Source: VGJJ01 sp964480705 (GTDB taxonomy: Archaea > Iainarchaeota > Iainarchaeia > Iainarchaeales > VGJJ01). Taken from it: DNA of 64,000 bases. Below, in pieces: positions 15,160 to 25,949 of this stretch. Positions within the stretch are counted from its first letter, which is position 1; each line of letters starts with the position of its first letter. The notes below the pieces were generated by a model that saw only the letters and a list, made by a program, of their open reading frames with translations, did not search any database and had not been told where the DNA came from. The translations under genes were made by a program, and so were the position numbers. The stretch is taken from contig CAYZPC010000005.1 of NCBI GenBank assembly GCA_964480705.1, positions 1 to 64,000 on the forward strand, read 5' to 3'.

Positions 15160-18100
15160 ATGGGAATTAGCGAAGCATTGGGAAACGCCTACCTGAAGGT
15201 CGAAGACGCCTATTATGGAGTATTGGACTTTTTTGAGGAAAAAGGAGTGGGTTTCCCCTGGACCTATAACGATTTTTTGGAAACAAAAGGAATTCCAGCC
15301 CTACCCTTTACCCTTGCCCTGCTAGCTGTACTTGCCGGGGGACTATTTTACGCATTCTCCGCCAGCACGCCGCAGGATGTGACGTTCACTATCTCCCTCA
15401 CCGATGATAAGGGGCGCGCGCTCCAAGACGTGAGTGTGCGCATCACGGATTCTCGAGGAAGAATTCTAGACGAGTTGTCGGCATCAAATGGACAAGAAAT
15501 TACCCTCAAGGGAATTGCGCCCAATGACACACTCACCATTACGGCCACCAAGCAGGGATTTTCAACCAACAAAGGAACTCTTTTAGTAGGAGAGAACCGC
15601 TTCCGACTCTCTCTCGAAGGAAGCAATGATGCCATTGTGGGAAAACTAAAACTAGTGGACAGTGAAACGCAAACAACTATTACCAGTGCCATTGTCACCG
15701 CCGAATGGACCGGTTCACGAACACCTCTAACGGCTACTCCCGGAAGCGATGGAATCATTTTGCTGAATGTTCCACTCGATGAAGAAATATCCTTGAGCGT
15801 GCGCGCGGACAACTATGAAGATTTGTTTGACGTGATTACATTCTCCAATGATGATGTCAAACTCAAAGAACTCACTCCTAAAGCGAGCGCGACGCAAGGA
15901 AGCAGTGTGCTCGTGGTGAAAGCCATTGATGCGAAGACACAACTCCCATTAGAAGATGTGCATATCAAAATTGAACACGCCAAAACAGGAGAAACGATTT
16001 CAGATTTGGATTCTACATCCGGTGTTCATTCGGAAAACTTGACTAAAGGGTTAGTGGTGCGCGTGAGCGTGAGCAAAGAAGGATACACATCCTACTCGAG
16101 CAACGCCGAATATGCAGGAGGAAAAACCCTGCGGAATGAAGAAGAAATTATTCTCGCCCCACTCTCTTTTGGGGGAACCGCACTCAACATTGTGACGCAG
16201 AGCGAATCATCCAAACAACCCCTCGCGGGAGTCGAACTCACGCTGCTCGACGATGACGCGGAAAAAATAGACTCGCAAACGAGCAACTTCTCCGGAGAAG
16301 CAGCCTTTCCAGGGTTGAATGAAACAAACACATACACGCTGCTCGCCTACTCAAGCAACTTTTTCCCCAAACGAATGAATGTAGATTTGTCCTCCCTTGC
16401 AACCAGTGAAAGCGGAAAAACACTCTTACTCCCCCTCAATCCTTTTGTGAGCGGAAACGCGGGCACTCTCACTATTTTTGTCAGCGAAAAAGATGGAAAA
16501 GCCGCGACGCAAGCAAGCATATCCATTACTGAAATATCGGGAGAAGAATATCTCCCGCTCGTCGCGGCGCGCACGCCCGATAGTGTGGGAAGCTTCACGA
16601 TTCGCCTTCCCGTAGGAATGAAAATTCTCGTGAACGCTCAAAAAGGAAGCGTGAGCGAGGAAGAAGAACTCACCATCACCACGGGATTAAACAAAGTCGT
16701 GCTCACCCTCAATGATGACGCGCAACTCCACACGCTCACACTCACAACGGGCGGAAAACCCTTCATTGGAAATGTACAGCTCCTCACCGCGAGTGGAAAT
16801 GAATTATTCTCCGGCGCCGTAACCGATGGAGAAATTGTTTTTGCCGCTCCAGAGAATGAAACGATTACACTCATTGCAACTGATGCGAGCGGAAACAAAT
16901 TTACACAAACATTTAGCATGGGAACCGCCCGCGAAAAAACACTCGCACTTGATGGAACTCAACCTGCGGGAAATGCTCCCGCTATTGCATTTGAAGGATT
17001 ATTTGACGCGAGCGGAAACCCCGTTGCTGGAATTTCTACGAGCCAAGATGCATTTGCCCGATTCAAAATAACATGGCCCGCGGCCAGCGTGGGAGCCCAA
17101 TCGGGAGGACTATTTGTGCGCGTGGGAGAAGACGCCGTATTATCCGCGGATTCGCAATTTGTAGGAATACTCGGAGTAAATGGGGACGCGGACACGATTG
17201 TATATGGTCGCTCCTGGACCCCCACTCCTGCGCCGGGAAAAGAAACCAAAGACCGCGCAACGAATGGAAAAGCCGGCACCCCAAACCAGTGGATTGAATT
17301 GAATGTGAAAAAACCCCTGGGAACCCAAACAATTGATGTCCGCATCAATGCCCGCGCGGGTGTGAAAGCGGGAAACATTCCCATTCATTATAGGGCATTT
17401 GTAAACGTGGGAAACCAAACCCTGCGCACGCCCGTTGATGCCGCGCTGGGAACGTCTCCGTTCAACACGACAAAATCCGGATTGTACGCGAGTACACTCT
17501 CAACAAGCGTGTCCGTGTATGACGCCCTCCCTTTTTGCCAAGGAAAAATTTGCACCACCATTCAATTCGTGGACAACGAAAACAGAACATTCAACACGGG
17601 AAATTTTTCAGCCCTCGCGGGAAAACTCTACGCACTTCAAATTGGGGTGCAAACCACTAAAGCAACCGCTCCTGCGTCAACGGGAAGCACGAGCGGAGAA
17701 GGACTCGTTCCCCCTGGAAGTGTAAACACAGGAACGGGTGTAACAAACACTCCTGCCGGATCGGCCACCGTCAAAATTTCCACCCCTGCTGAAAACCCCC
17801 TGCTCGCATTCACCAAATCGGAAATCAACACCTTTGGAACACTAACCGACACGGGAAGCCGAGACACGAGCATCACATTCTCCCTGCCGGGAACACAAAC
17901 AGCAAATGGTTCATCTGCACGCGCGCATTTCATTGCTGAAAATGACGGAGAAACACTCATCACGCTGCAAATTATTTTCAACAATGAATCGTACACGCAA
18001 ACCATTCCCCTCCGCGTAACACGCGCTAAACAATTGCTCATAACCACAGACGAATTTGTTGAGAGTGGAGAGAAAATGAATGTTCGCGTGCAGGGAGAAG

Positions 18101-21100
18101 ACTCTGCCCTCATCACGAATGCCTTGCTCACGCTCACGGACGCCAAAGGAAAATTTTCAGGAAGCGTGAAGGGAACGAATACGAGTGGAAAAGGAGAACA
18201 AGGAACGTATGTTATTGACAAATCCCTCGAAGCGGGATTGTACACCCTGCGCGTGAGTGCGGAAGGATACGCGGATGCGCAAACATTTTTGCGCGTAGGT
18301 GTTGATTCTCCCTTGCGAATGGCGGAAAAAATAACACTCACTCTGCCCTTTGGACAAACCACGATTACGCAGCAAGTGCCCATCACGAATACGACAAACT
18401 ACGCCATTTCCACCATCACGGGCGAACTCATTGAACTCGGAAAATTCCCCCAGGAACTCACCGTGCGCGTGGGAACCATTCCCGCACTCTCTCCAGGAGC
18501 GAGCGGAACCATTCCCATTACTCTTACCTATGGAGGAGATTCCAACACCACGCAAACACTCTCTGGCAGCGCCACGCTGCGCATCCACGGAACGGCTGCG
18601 GCCGCATTCCCCGTCGCCGCATCCTCTGCACTCAGTGTGGTTTACAATCCAAAGCTCGACGCATCCTGCGTGACATTCTCCAAAGAAAAATTATCCGTAT
18701 CCTTTGTGGGAGATTCTCAACCGTACGGAAACATGTACGATGGAACCACGTACACGGGAAACAACTACTATGGAACCGCGCAGGGGCCGGCGTACAACAC
18801 CTACAACACGCAGGGGTACAATTCATACGGATTCAATGCCGCGGGGCAATACCAAAACGCTGAAACAAAACGCGTGAATGTGAAAGTGAAAAACAACTGC
18901 GGCGAAACACTCAACTTGGTTCCGGGTATTTCACAGCAAGATGGACAAGTGGTGGTGGATGGACTCAAAATTGCGGTCATTGACTCTTCCCTGCAGCTGA
19001 CAAATGGACAAGAAAAACAAGTTGATTTTGAAGTATCCAATGATTTATTCCGAGCGAGTTTTATGGGAGGGGGAATCAACTACGTGGCCACGTTCTCCTC
19101 ACCGCAGTTGTATGCGGCTCTGCCATTTGAAATCACATTCCTCGACCGAACCCACGCGATTCAAACTGTAGATGCGGTTGAACTCACGCTCATCAAAACA
19201 GGCACCGAAAAAGCAGTGGACCGCGTGAACATTCCCATCACCAACATTGGGGGCGCGCCCATCACGCAACTCGCTGCCACGTTGCAAGGAGAAAACACTC
19301 CCAATGTCACCATCAAACTCGAAAATGCAGGAGCAAATGCGGGAACAGGCGTTGGAAACACCAATAATCCCAGCATTCTACTTCCAGGACAAACACGCTA
19401 CCCACCCATTTCTATTATTGCGGAATCCCTGCGCGACGAAACAAGTACGGTAAGCAAAACACTCCTCATTTCAGGGACCATTGAAGGAAGACGCTACACC
19501 CTGAGAGAAATTCCCATTTTTGTGCGCACGGGAAGCAGCTCGTGTTTAGAGTTGAGTGCCTTTGACACGCCCGTGAGTTTTGTTTCGAGCGAAATCATTG
19601 GAACGATATCCAAACGCATCACGGTGAAAAACAATTGTGTGGAACCCGTACGCGTGACTCAAGTGGTGGCGCCTGCTGGAATAGGAACGAATCGCTTCAG
19701 CATTGCCTCTGCCGAAGGAAGCGATATTGTGGAAATGGGACAAGAGGCCGAATTCAATTTAGTGTTGGAAAAGAGCCAAGCATTCAAGAATGAATTCACG
19801 CTCCAACTGAACGGCCTGCTCATGTTCACGCAGCGCGCCATTATCTCCAACACGCTCCCCGTGCTTGTTGCGTTGGGCACCAATGAGTTAGAATTCTCCC
19901 AAGCATCCAACCCGGTGCAAGTGAACGTGTGTGAAGGAGGAAACATCACGGTACGTTTTCCCATTCTCGCCAAAAAAGATGAATGCTCCAACGCCTACTG
20001 CGACGCCGAACAAGCCGGACACTTCCTTTCGCAAACGATTGAGAAACAAATTGCCAAAGCCACGCAGATCATGCAAGCCAAACGAAATGATGCCACCCAA
20101 TTTGACGCGTGCGATATTACGAAGCGTTATTGTACATTTTCTCAACTCGGGATTACGAGCCCGCAGCTCACGCTCTATTTGCAAAACGACGCATTAACCT
20201 CTAACATGCTCTCGTATGTCATGCGCTCAGGAACGTATCCACGCCTCGCCAGCCTGCTCGTGCAAGCCGAACCCAGCATGGTGGGGGATGCGGCGGATGG
20301 AGCATTTTCCTCCCGACTCGGAACAGGATTTGGAAACGCGGTGTATTTGCCTGAAATTAATGGGTGCGGCGTGTACACGCTCTCCATACTTGGAGGAGTC
20401 GAAGTAGTGGCCAACCAATTGCAATCCGATAAAGTGAGCATTGGCATCAAACTCACGCAGAATAAAACAAACACCGCCGAATGCCAGGATAAAATCTACA
20501 ACGCGGCAAACTTTTTGCCCAAAGACCGCTCGCTGAGCGTGGAAAACAACCAACAAACACGCGCGGGCGTGGTGGAATATGCTTCGGCCGCGCTCAAAGA
20601 ACCCGCCGAATGGTTAGCCGAAACCGTGTTTGGTTCACGCACGCGCGCAACGCAAAACTCTTCGAGCAACCGAATGACACTCAACGTGGGAAACCTCGCT
20701 CAAAGCATTGTGGAACTCACGCTTGATTCCCGCACGCGCGGAGAGGGAGCCAAAAACATTATTACGGTCGTGCGACAGACACAAGGAAGCGTGCAAAAAG
20801 AAGCCGTGGTAGAAGCGGGAAAAATAATCACCTCGCTAGGAAAAAATGTGAATGGTTGTATTACGCGCGATGAACAAACATGGAAAATATACTCGATTGC
20901 GGACGTGGGACAGTTCACGTATGAAGGGTGCTCGCTCGCCAATGCCTCGGAAGGCGGACTCATCGTGCGACCCAACATGGCGTGCTGTTCCCTCACCACA
21001 CGGTCGGATATTTTGAGCGATGTATCCTACACACTCGATCCAAGCGGAACCCAAACTATTCCGGGAGTGAACACGCTTGACTTGTATGACGTGGGAGAGC

Positions 21101-23898
21101 CCAAATCAAATACCAATGCATTTGCCAAGCCCGGCGAAAAAATCTCCTACGGCGCAGCGTATCCCCTCGCATTTAACACGACTACTCAAACCTATGGAAA
21201 AGAAATTTTGCTCTGCGGAACAGCCGATGCGTACACGATGCAGCAGGCCAATGGACAAAGCGTTCAAACCATTGCGACGCGAACACTCGATGACACGCGC
21301 GCGGGACCGCTTGCATTAGAATTGCGAACATGCACTTTAGACGCGGATGACGCACTTGCCAAAGCATATGAAAAAGGAAATGGGGTGTGGTATGCGACAG
21401 TGGACTGGGACGACGATGTGTCGCGAAAAACTATTTTACAAACGCTCGCAGAAGCCACACAGCGAGATAAATTAGGGAATGCATACGTGTCCTACCAAGG
21501 GCAAGGAATTTTTGCGAACGATAACCCCTATTACCAAGAGCAATTCAAAGAGAAACAACTCAATGCACTCGGAGGGTATGCTGCTGCATGCGCTCTCGCG
21601 TGTGGAGTGTGCGCCGCCGGAGTAACCGGAATAACCGCCGGGCTCGGAAGCGCCATCGTGTGGGACTGTGTCGTGGGATGCGGTCTCCCCACTGGAATTG
21701 CAGCCGCCGGAGTGTACTCGGAAGAAATCCAATCCTCTGCAGAAGGAACATTCTTGGAGGGAACGGCCAACACGCTGGTGGGTGGAGGCGCTTCACTCGT
21801 GGAATCCACTCTGCAAGACGAAGAAGGGCCGGCTGATATTGCATTAGGAACCGGACTCACCTACGCCGCGGGACGAGGCGCCCTCAAGGGAGCGAGAACG
21901 TATAAAGAAACAGCCGCGAAAGTAAACAGCGAATTTGACAAAGCACAAGCAGCTGTGAAAAAGGCAAATGATACCATTTCCAGCGAAATAAAAACAGCCG
22001 AAAAGGCACTCGCCGAAGCAAAAGAATCCGGAGAAAAAGTCGTGGGAGAACTCACCGAACAACTCAATGCCGTGCAGGCAGAACTCGGTCCCATGGAAGA
22101 AAAACTTGCGCAGGCGCAAGAATCACTCTCCCAATCAGTCGCTGCACGAGAGCAAGCCAAAGCAGAATTTGAAAGCATAAAAGAAGCACTCGAAACTCTT
22201 CCAGAACAAGACCCGGGAAAACAAGCCGCTCTTGCGAGTGCTCAACGCACAACCGATGAAGCCACGCGTGCGGCACAAGCAGCCAAAGAAACGGTTGACC
22301 GTGCCCGCGAAGCGGTTGCTGCCGGAGAACTCGCTGCGCAAAATACTGCTCAAGCCGTGGCGCGACAACAACTCATCGTGGAAGATATTACACGCGAACT
22401 CTCAATCGTGCAAAAAACCATTACGGCGACACCTGATGCGGCTACGATTGCGCGACAACTAAATATTGACACCGTTTCAAGCAACCTGAACGCGCGCTAT
22501 GCCAATTTACAAACACTCAAAAAAGAATGGGACGGCTTGGCGAGACTGGAAAAAGCCGAGATAAAAGCCGAAGGAAATGTTGGAAAGAGATTTGTGAAAG
22601 GAACTGTACTCACAACCGATTACCAGGATCATGTTTTTTGGAAAGCCGTGCGACGTGAGGGGGATTCATTCGTGTTCGATTTGGAAGTCTACACGGCGGA
22701 CGGTCGAGAGATATTCAAGAATGTTTCTATTTCCGATTTGCCTAATTATGGAATGCAAGAAGTGGCCGAGCGCTATCGCGTGCTGAATCCAAGCGAATTA
22801 GCAGAATACACGCAAAAATTTTCGAATGAATTCGCGTTACTGCAAAATGAAATACAGGATGCGACGCAAAAACTCTCTGCCATTCGCACGCAGAATATTT
22901 CCCCGGCTGTAAACAATCTGGTTGACGCGCGAATCGCCGAGATGGAACAATTCCGCGCCACTGCAACATCGGCTCAAGAAACAGTGCTGTCGTCAATTTC
23001 TTCACGTAAAGGAATTCCCATAAATTATTTGCCCAAAAAACAAGTGAATGCACTCTCCAATGGGTTAGATGTGATTGTGCAATCGCGCGTCGATGAAATC
23101 CAAAAAGCTGCAGCTGCACAGGCGGATGAACTCATTTTCAACGCGGGAGAGGCACAAGGAAGATTGAGTATATTGCAAGAAGAAATGGTTCAAGCCCGCG
23201 CGCAGGTGGATACACTCTCCACTGGACTAACGGATTTAACGACTAAAGCGACAGCAGCTGATGATGCAGCGCGAGCGGCTGTGACACAATTTGAAAAAGC
23301 ACGAGAAGCGGCGGGAGCAGCTGCTGATGAATTAGCGGAATTGTCGGCAGCACGACAGGAAGCACGATTGGCACTACTAGAAGCCTCAGATGCGATGCGC
23401 GATGCCCAAAGCGAGTTCAACACCCTCACGCAGGAATTGGGAGAACGATACAATGAGCTCGGCGGCTCACAGGCAGACATTGCCAAAAAACTCGCAGACG
23501 CGCAAAAAGCACGCGACACGGCAACCGCCAAAGCAACAGCCGCGCTCGAAGAAGCAAAAGCCAAGAAAAAAATCCCCGATGCAGTAGCTGGCTCCAAAAC
23601 GAAAGGACTCGTTAAGAGCGTGGCCAAAGGACTCGTGTGCGCGGGCGCGGGAAACGTTGCCGGGTATTTCGCGTACCGAGGAACTATTACGGATGAAGTG
23701 GAAAACAAAATTGAATTAGTCGCGGGAAGCGATGCCATGCTGGATGCCCAAACCCAAGAAATGGTTTTCGAAAAAGGACAAACCTACCAATTCTCCGTGT
23801 CCCCCACCCCTGGAGAGGGAAAAAGCCACCGCGTGAGTGTGGATATTGTTTCGCCCACCGCGCAAGTGAACCCTTCCGCGTGGATGGAATGCGAATAA
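15160..23898 (+). CDS. Giant surface protein 1 (2912 aa) with C-terminal coiled coil
   Basis: ATG 15160 matches the paralogs' N-terminus and the TATA spacing. Order: cytoplasmic tag with V-E-D-A-Y-Y-G-V-L-D (about 15-25), transmembrane helix (~48-66), a row of carboxypeptidase-regulatory/Ig-like repeats (~75-620), the family core with HYRAF...R-T-P-V-D-A-A-L-G (~750), a Tyr/Gly/Asn-rich insert (~1190-1230, bases 18717-18850), further beta domains, a YCDAEQ segment (~1613), a Cys-containing hydrophobic stretch (bases 21571-21720), and a long Ala/Glu/Lys-rich coiled coil (bases 21900-23560). It lacks the LPFNG C-terminal region of the other four. No C-terminal anchor or sorting tail. Likely a membrane-anchored fibre or adhesin; function inferred. 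Confidence 0.85.
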   Translation: MGISEALGNAYLKVEDAYYGVLDFFEEKGVGFPWTYNDFLETKGIPALPFTLALLAVLAGGLFYAFSASTPQDVTFTISLTDDKGRALQDVSVRITDSRGRILDELSASNGQEITLKGIAPNDTLTITATKQGFSTNKGTLLVGENRFRLSLEGSNDAIVGKLKLVDSETQTTITSAIVTAEWTGSRTPLTATPGSDGIILLNVPLDEEISLSVRADNYEDLFDVITFSNDDVKLKELTPKASATQGSSVLVVKAIDAKTQLPLEDVHIKIEHAKTGETISDLDSTSGVHSENLTKGLVVRVSVSKEGYTSYSSNAEYAGGKTLRNEEEIILAPLSFGGTALNIVTQSESSKQPLAGVELTLLDDDAEKIDSQTSNFSGEAAFPGLNETNTYTLLAYSSNFFPKRMNVDLSSLATSESGKTLLLPLNPFVSGNAGTLTIFVSEKDGKAATQASISITEISGEEYLPLVAARTPDSVGSFTIRLPVGMKILVNAQKGSVSEEEELTITTGLNKVVLTLNDDAQLHTLTLTTGGKPFIGNVQLLTASGNELFSGAVTDGEIVFAAPENETITLIATDASGNKFTQTFSMGTAREKTLALDGTQPAGNAPAIAFEGLFDASGNPVAGISTSQDAFARFKITWPAASVGAQSGGLFVRVGEDAVLSADSQFVGILGVNGDADTIVYGRSWTPTPAPGKETKDRATNGKAGTPNQWIELNVKKPLGTQTIDVRINARAGVKAGNIPIHYRAFVNVGNQTLRTPVDAALGTSPFNTTKSGLYASTLSTSVSVYDALPFCQGKICTTIQFVDNENRTFNTGNFSALAGKLYALQIGVQTTKATAPASTGSTSGEGLVPPGSVNTGTGVTNTPAGSATVKISTPAENPLLAFTKSEINTFGTLTDTGSRDTSITFSLPGTQTANGSSARAHFIAENDGETLITLQIIFNNESYTQTIPLRVTRAKQLLITTDEFVESGEKMNVRVQGEDSALITNALLTLTDAKGKFSGSVKGTNTSGKGEQGTYVIDKSLEAGLYTLRVSAEGYADAQTFLRVGVDSPLRMAEKITLTLPFGQTTITQQVPITNTTNYAISTITGELIELGKFPQELTVRVGTIPALSPGASGTIPITLTYGGDSNTTQTLSGSATLRIHGTAAAAFPVAASSALSVVYNPKLDASCVTFSKEKLSVSFVGDSQPYGNMYDGTTYTGNNYYGTAQGPAYNTYNTQGYNSYGFNAAGQYQNAETKRVNVKVKNNCGETLNLVPGISQQDGQVVVDGLKIAVIDSSLQLTNGQEKQVDFEVSNDLFRASFMGGGINYVATFSSPQLYAALPFEITFLDRTHAIQTVDAVELTLIKTGTEKAVDRVNIPITNIGGAPITQLAATLQGENTPNVTIKLENAGANAGTGVGNTNNPSILLPGQTRYPPISIIAESLRDETSTVSKTLLISGTIEGRRYTLREIPIFVRTGSSSCLELSAFDTPVSFVSSEIIGTISKRITVKNNCVEPVRVTQVVAPAGIGTNRFSIASAEGSDIVEMGQEAEFNLVLEKSQAFKNEFTLQLNGLLMFTQRAIISNTLPVLVALGTNELEFSQASNPVQVNVCEGGNITVRFPILAKKDECSNAYCDAEQAGHFLSQTIEKQIAKATQIMQAKRNDATQFDACDITKRYCTFSQLGITSPQLTLYLQNDALTSNMLSYVMRSGTYPRLASLLVQAEPSMVGDAADGAFSSRLGTGFGNAVYLPEINGCGVYTLSILGGVEVVANQLQSDKVSIGIKLTQNKTNTAECQDKIYNAANFLPKDRSLSVENNQQTRAGVVEYASAALKEPAEWLAETVFGSRTRATQNSSSNRMTLNVGNLAQSIVELTLDSRTRGEGAKNIITVVRQTQGSVQKEAVVEAGKIITSLGKNVNGCITRDEQTWKIYSIADVGQFTYEGCSLANASEGGLIVRPNMACCSLTTRSDILSDVSYTLDPSGTQTIPGVNTLDLYDVGEPKSNTNAFAKPGEKISYGAAYPLAFNTTTQTYGKEILLCGTADAYTMQQANGQSVQTIATRTLDDTRAGPLALELRTCTLDADDALAKAYEKGNGVWYATVDWDDDVSRKTILQTLAEATQRDKLGNAYVSYQGQGIFANDNPYYQEQFKEKQLNALGGYAAACALACGVCAAGVTGITAGLGSAIVWDCVVGCGLPTGIAAAGVYSEEIQSSAEGTFLEGTANTLVGGGASLVESTLQDEEGPADIALGTGLTYAAGRGALKGARTYKETAAKVNSEFDKAQAAVKKANDTISSEIKTAEKALAEAKESGEKVVGELTEQLNAVQAELGPMEEKLAQAQESLSQSVAAREQAKAEFESIKEALETLPEQDPGKQAALASAQRTTDEATRAAQAAKETVDRAREAVAAGELAAQNTAQAVARQQLIVEDITRELSIVQKTITATPDAATIARQLNIDTVSSNLNARYANLQTLKKEWDGLARLEKAEIKAEGNVGKRFVKGTVLTTDYQDHVFWKAVRREGDSFVFDLEVYTADGREIFKNVSISDLPNYGMQEVAERYRVLNPSELAEYTQKFSNEFALLQNEIQDATQKLSAIRTQNISPAVNNLVDARIAEMEQFRATATSAQETVLSSISSRKGIPINYLPKKQVNALSNGLDVIVQSRVDEIQKAAAAQADELIFNAGEAQGRLSILQEEMVQARAQVDTLSTGLTDLTTKATAADDAARAAVTQFEKAREAAGAAADELAELSAARQEARLALLEASDAMRDAQSEFNTLTQELGERYNELGGSQADIAKKLADAQKARDTATAKATAALEEAKAKKKIPDAVAGSKTKGLVKSVAKGLVCAGAGNVAGYFAYRGTITDEVENKIELVAGSDAMLDAQTQEMVFEKGQTYQFSVSPTPGEGKSHRVSVDIVSPTAQVNPSAWMECE

Positions 23899-23945
23899 AG
23901 GTGCGCACGAGAGCACGCATAAAAACAACGTGCACATTGCCATTC

Positions 23946-25838
23946 ATGATGAATCATTTTCCATCGAATCAACGCGGATTCACGCTCTTCACCGCGCTGC
24001 TATCTTTCATTCTCATCCTCCTCGCCGGACTTTTAGTCAACACGATGATTAATGCCGAACGCACGAGCAATGAAGTTATTTTAGAAGTGGAAGCCCAATC
24101 GCGCATGCAAAGCCTCGCCGATCTCACGCGCGCGGATGCACTGCAAGTAGTCAATTATGGTATTCGAAATGCGATTGAAGAATATTCGCAAAACCAGGGA
24201 AACGCGTACCCGTATTCGTCGCAAACATTATCATGGCAATCCGTGCAAGATGATTTTTCCAACTTCTTTTTCGGACAAGGAAACGGAAGCATTCTTGCCG
24301 GACGAATCGCGGCCAATTTGTATGTGATTGTACAATCCAACCCGAGAAAAATTGGTGGGTACACAATTACAACAAAGGGGGGACAGGAACCTGAAATTAG
24401 ACAAGCCATCCAAAATGTGCTAGCGCAAACAAATTCCGGTGCACAAAATTTTTTGCAAGTAGTAAGCTGTGAAGAAACAACATCCCCAAAAGATTGTGTG
24501 GGAACATTCTACGTGAATCTGGATTTCTCGTTGTTGAATGATGCCGATTTTGAAAAACTTCCCGCGATACACGTGTACGATGAAGCCACGGGAAGAGAAC
24601 TCGTGGAACCGGTGATTCCGCGGGGAAAATTCCGCATTTATGTTCCATTGCGATTATTCAAAGCACTCAAATACGCGCATGAAATTGCACAAGGACAACT
24701 CGCGCAAGGAGGAGGATTGCTCTCGCCGGCATTTCATTCTCATTTGTCTGAATTGGGTGTGGGAACGTGCGATGGTGTTTCAACGAGCGGAGAAGTTATT
24801 TGCGGCTACCGCACGGCACCTTTCACTGTTGCCTCCACGCAAGTAGGGCCGACGCCTCCTGTAACACCCATCACGGGAGGAAATTTGTGCGCAGCGGAAA
24901 GCACCGGACTCTCTACACTGGAAAGCAAATACCCTAAGACGGTTCCATTGGTGTGCGATAGTGTTGCAGCGTCATTAGGATTGTGCACGCTCAACGCGAC
25001 GATTACTAGTTACAATCCCGCCGAAGCACCCTCGCGTGCCGCTGCATTGTCGCGCGTCGTGCAGGACATCATCAACAATCATGTCGTGGTCTCGCTGAAC
25101 AACATTCCTCAATCGCCGGATTTTATTTTACTCACCAATCAATTGGACATTCAACCCAGCATTAGTAGTTTTGCAACCAAAGATGTTTTGTTTGAAGGAA
25201 TTGCAGGCATTACTAACTCAGAAGCAAAATGCTCCAAGCTCGTGAACACGAATGTCACGCTGCGTTTTGAAGAAAAAAATTTGAACTATGTGGTGGTGGA
25301 TTCGCGCGGGCCGCTGCATTATGATGTGCGCATCGTAGATTCATTTGTTCCTCAACTGACTAAAACAACGTGCGTTAGTTATTGTCTGCAAGACACTTCA
25401 GTGGGAGGCGTGTTGGGAACATTTATTTTTGGACCAAACTTATCTCCGGACGCAGCAACATGTCCGCAGACCGCGTGCGCAGCACCCAGTAAATACAAAC
25501 CGCTCCCCTCATGTGGAAATGGTGTGATGAATGCAGGCGCGGGAGAAGAATGCGACGGCACTGACTTTGGTCCGGCGTTTGGAGATGGAGTCAACATGTG
25601 CAGCGCCTACTTGAACAATCCCTCCGCGAGCGGAAACCTCTCCTGCGGTGCGCCGGGGAGCGCGAATGAGTGTAGAATTGTGACTGCTTCGTCGTGCAGT
25701 GTTCCTCCTGCATGCGGGGATGGACAAATTACAGGAGCCGAAACATGCGACCCGGGAATTAATCCTGAAACCGTTTGCTCGGCGCAAGGAAAAACATGCG
25801 CACCCAACGGGGCACCCGCCGCATGTACGTGCGTTTAG
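23946..25838 (+). CDS. PilX/GspK-like prepilin with C-terminal Cys-rich repeats
   Basis: A 630-residue protein starting MMNHFPSNQRGFTLFTALLSF. G-F-T-L before a ~20-residue helix is the bacterial type IV prepilin form, unlike the RG-Q class III form in the pilin genes here. Mature +5 is T, not E; loss of E5 is known for GspK-type tip pseudopilins. A large domain (~60-515) follows, then two copies of a DUF4215-like repeat, CGNGVMNAGAGEECDG (~527) and CGDGQITGAETCDPG (~588), and a Cys-rich end. TATA-like cataaaaac at 23918 is about 24 nt upstream, suggesting a leaderless mRNA. It follows giant 1 by 47 nt. It may cap a filament; the bacterial-like ends hint at transfer. Confidence 0.75.
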   Translation: MMNHFPSNQRGFTLFTALLSFILILLAGLLVNTMINAERTSNEVILEVEAQSRMQSLADLTRADALQVVNYGIRNAIEEYSQNQGNAYPYSSQTLSWQSVQDDFSNFFFGQGNGSILAGRIAANLYVIVQSNPRKIGGYTITTKGGQEPEIRQAIQNVLAQTNSGAQNFLQVVSCEETTSPKDCVGTFYVNLDFSLLNDADFEKLPAIHVYDEATGRELVEPVIPRGKFRIYVPLRLFKALKYAHEIAQGQLAQGGGLLSPAFHSHLSELGVGTCDGVSTSGEVICGYRTAPFTVASTQVGPTPPVTPITGGNLCAAESTGLSTLESKYPKTVPLVCDSVAASLGLCTLNATITSYNPAEAPSRAAALSRVVQDIINNHVVVSLNNIPQSPDFILLTNQLDIQPSISSFATKDVLFEGIAGITNSEAKCSKLVNTNVTLRFEEKNLNYVVVDSRGPLHYDVRIVDSFVPQLTKTTCVSYCLQDTSVGGVLGTFIFGPNLSPDAATCPQTACAAPSKYKPLPSCGNGVMNAGAGEECDGTDFGPAFGDGVNMCSAYLNNPSASGNLSCGAPGSANECRIVTASSCSVPPACGDGQITGAETCDPGINPETVCSAQGKTCAPNGAPAACTCV

Positions 25839-25898
25839 TTCCCTCTTTTGGGGACAAAAACACGCGCAGGGGGCATTTTAGTCGTGAGTTTCCTCAAC

Positions 25899-25907
25899 AT
25901 ATATAAA
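25899..25907 (+). promoter_or_regulatory. TATA box of giant gene 2
   Basis: atatataaa followed by ggggc; the predicted transcription start near 25929 leaves about 20 nt of leader before the ATG at 25950. No Shine-Dalgarno is evident. Confidence 0.6.
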
Positions 25908-25949
25908 GGGGCAAAACGCGCTTCTACTGAAGCATGGGTTGTGCACCGT

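Noticed and set aside
17637..18386. Long minus-strand open frame (249 residues) opposite giant 1
   Set aside because: Shadow of the Thr/Ser-rich coding strand; low-complexity product and no start signals. The same holds for 23190-23738, 26333-27016 and 39865-40443.
21900..23560. SMC or chromosome-segregation protein
   Set aside because: The coiled coil resembles one by composition only; there are no ATPase motifs and the chain is continuous with a surface protein.
25848..25949. N-terminal extension of giant 2
   Set aside because: The added residues have no counterpart in the paralogs and the TATA box lies within them, so they would not be transcribed.
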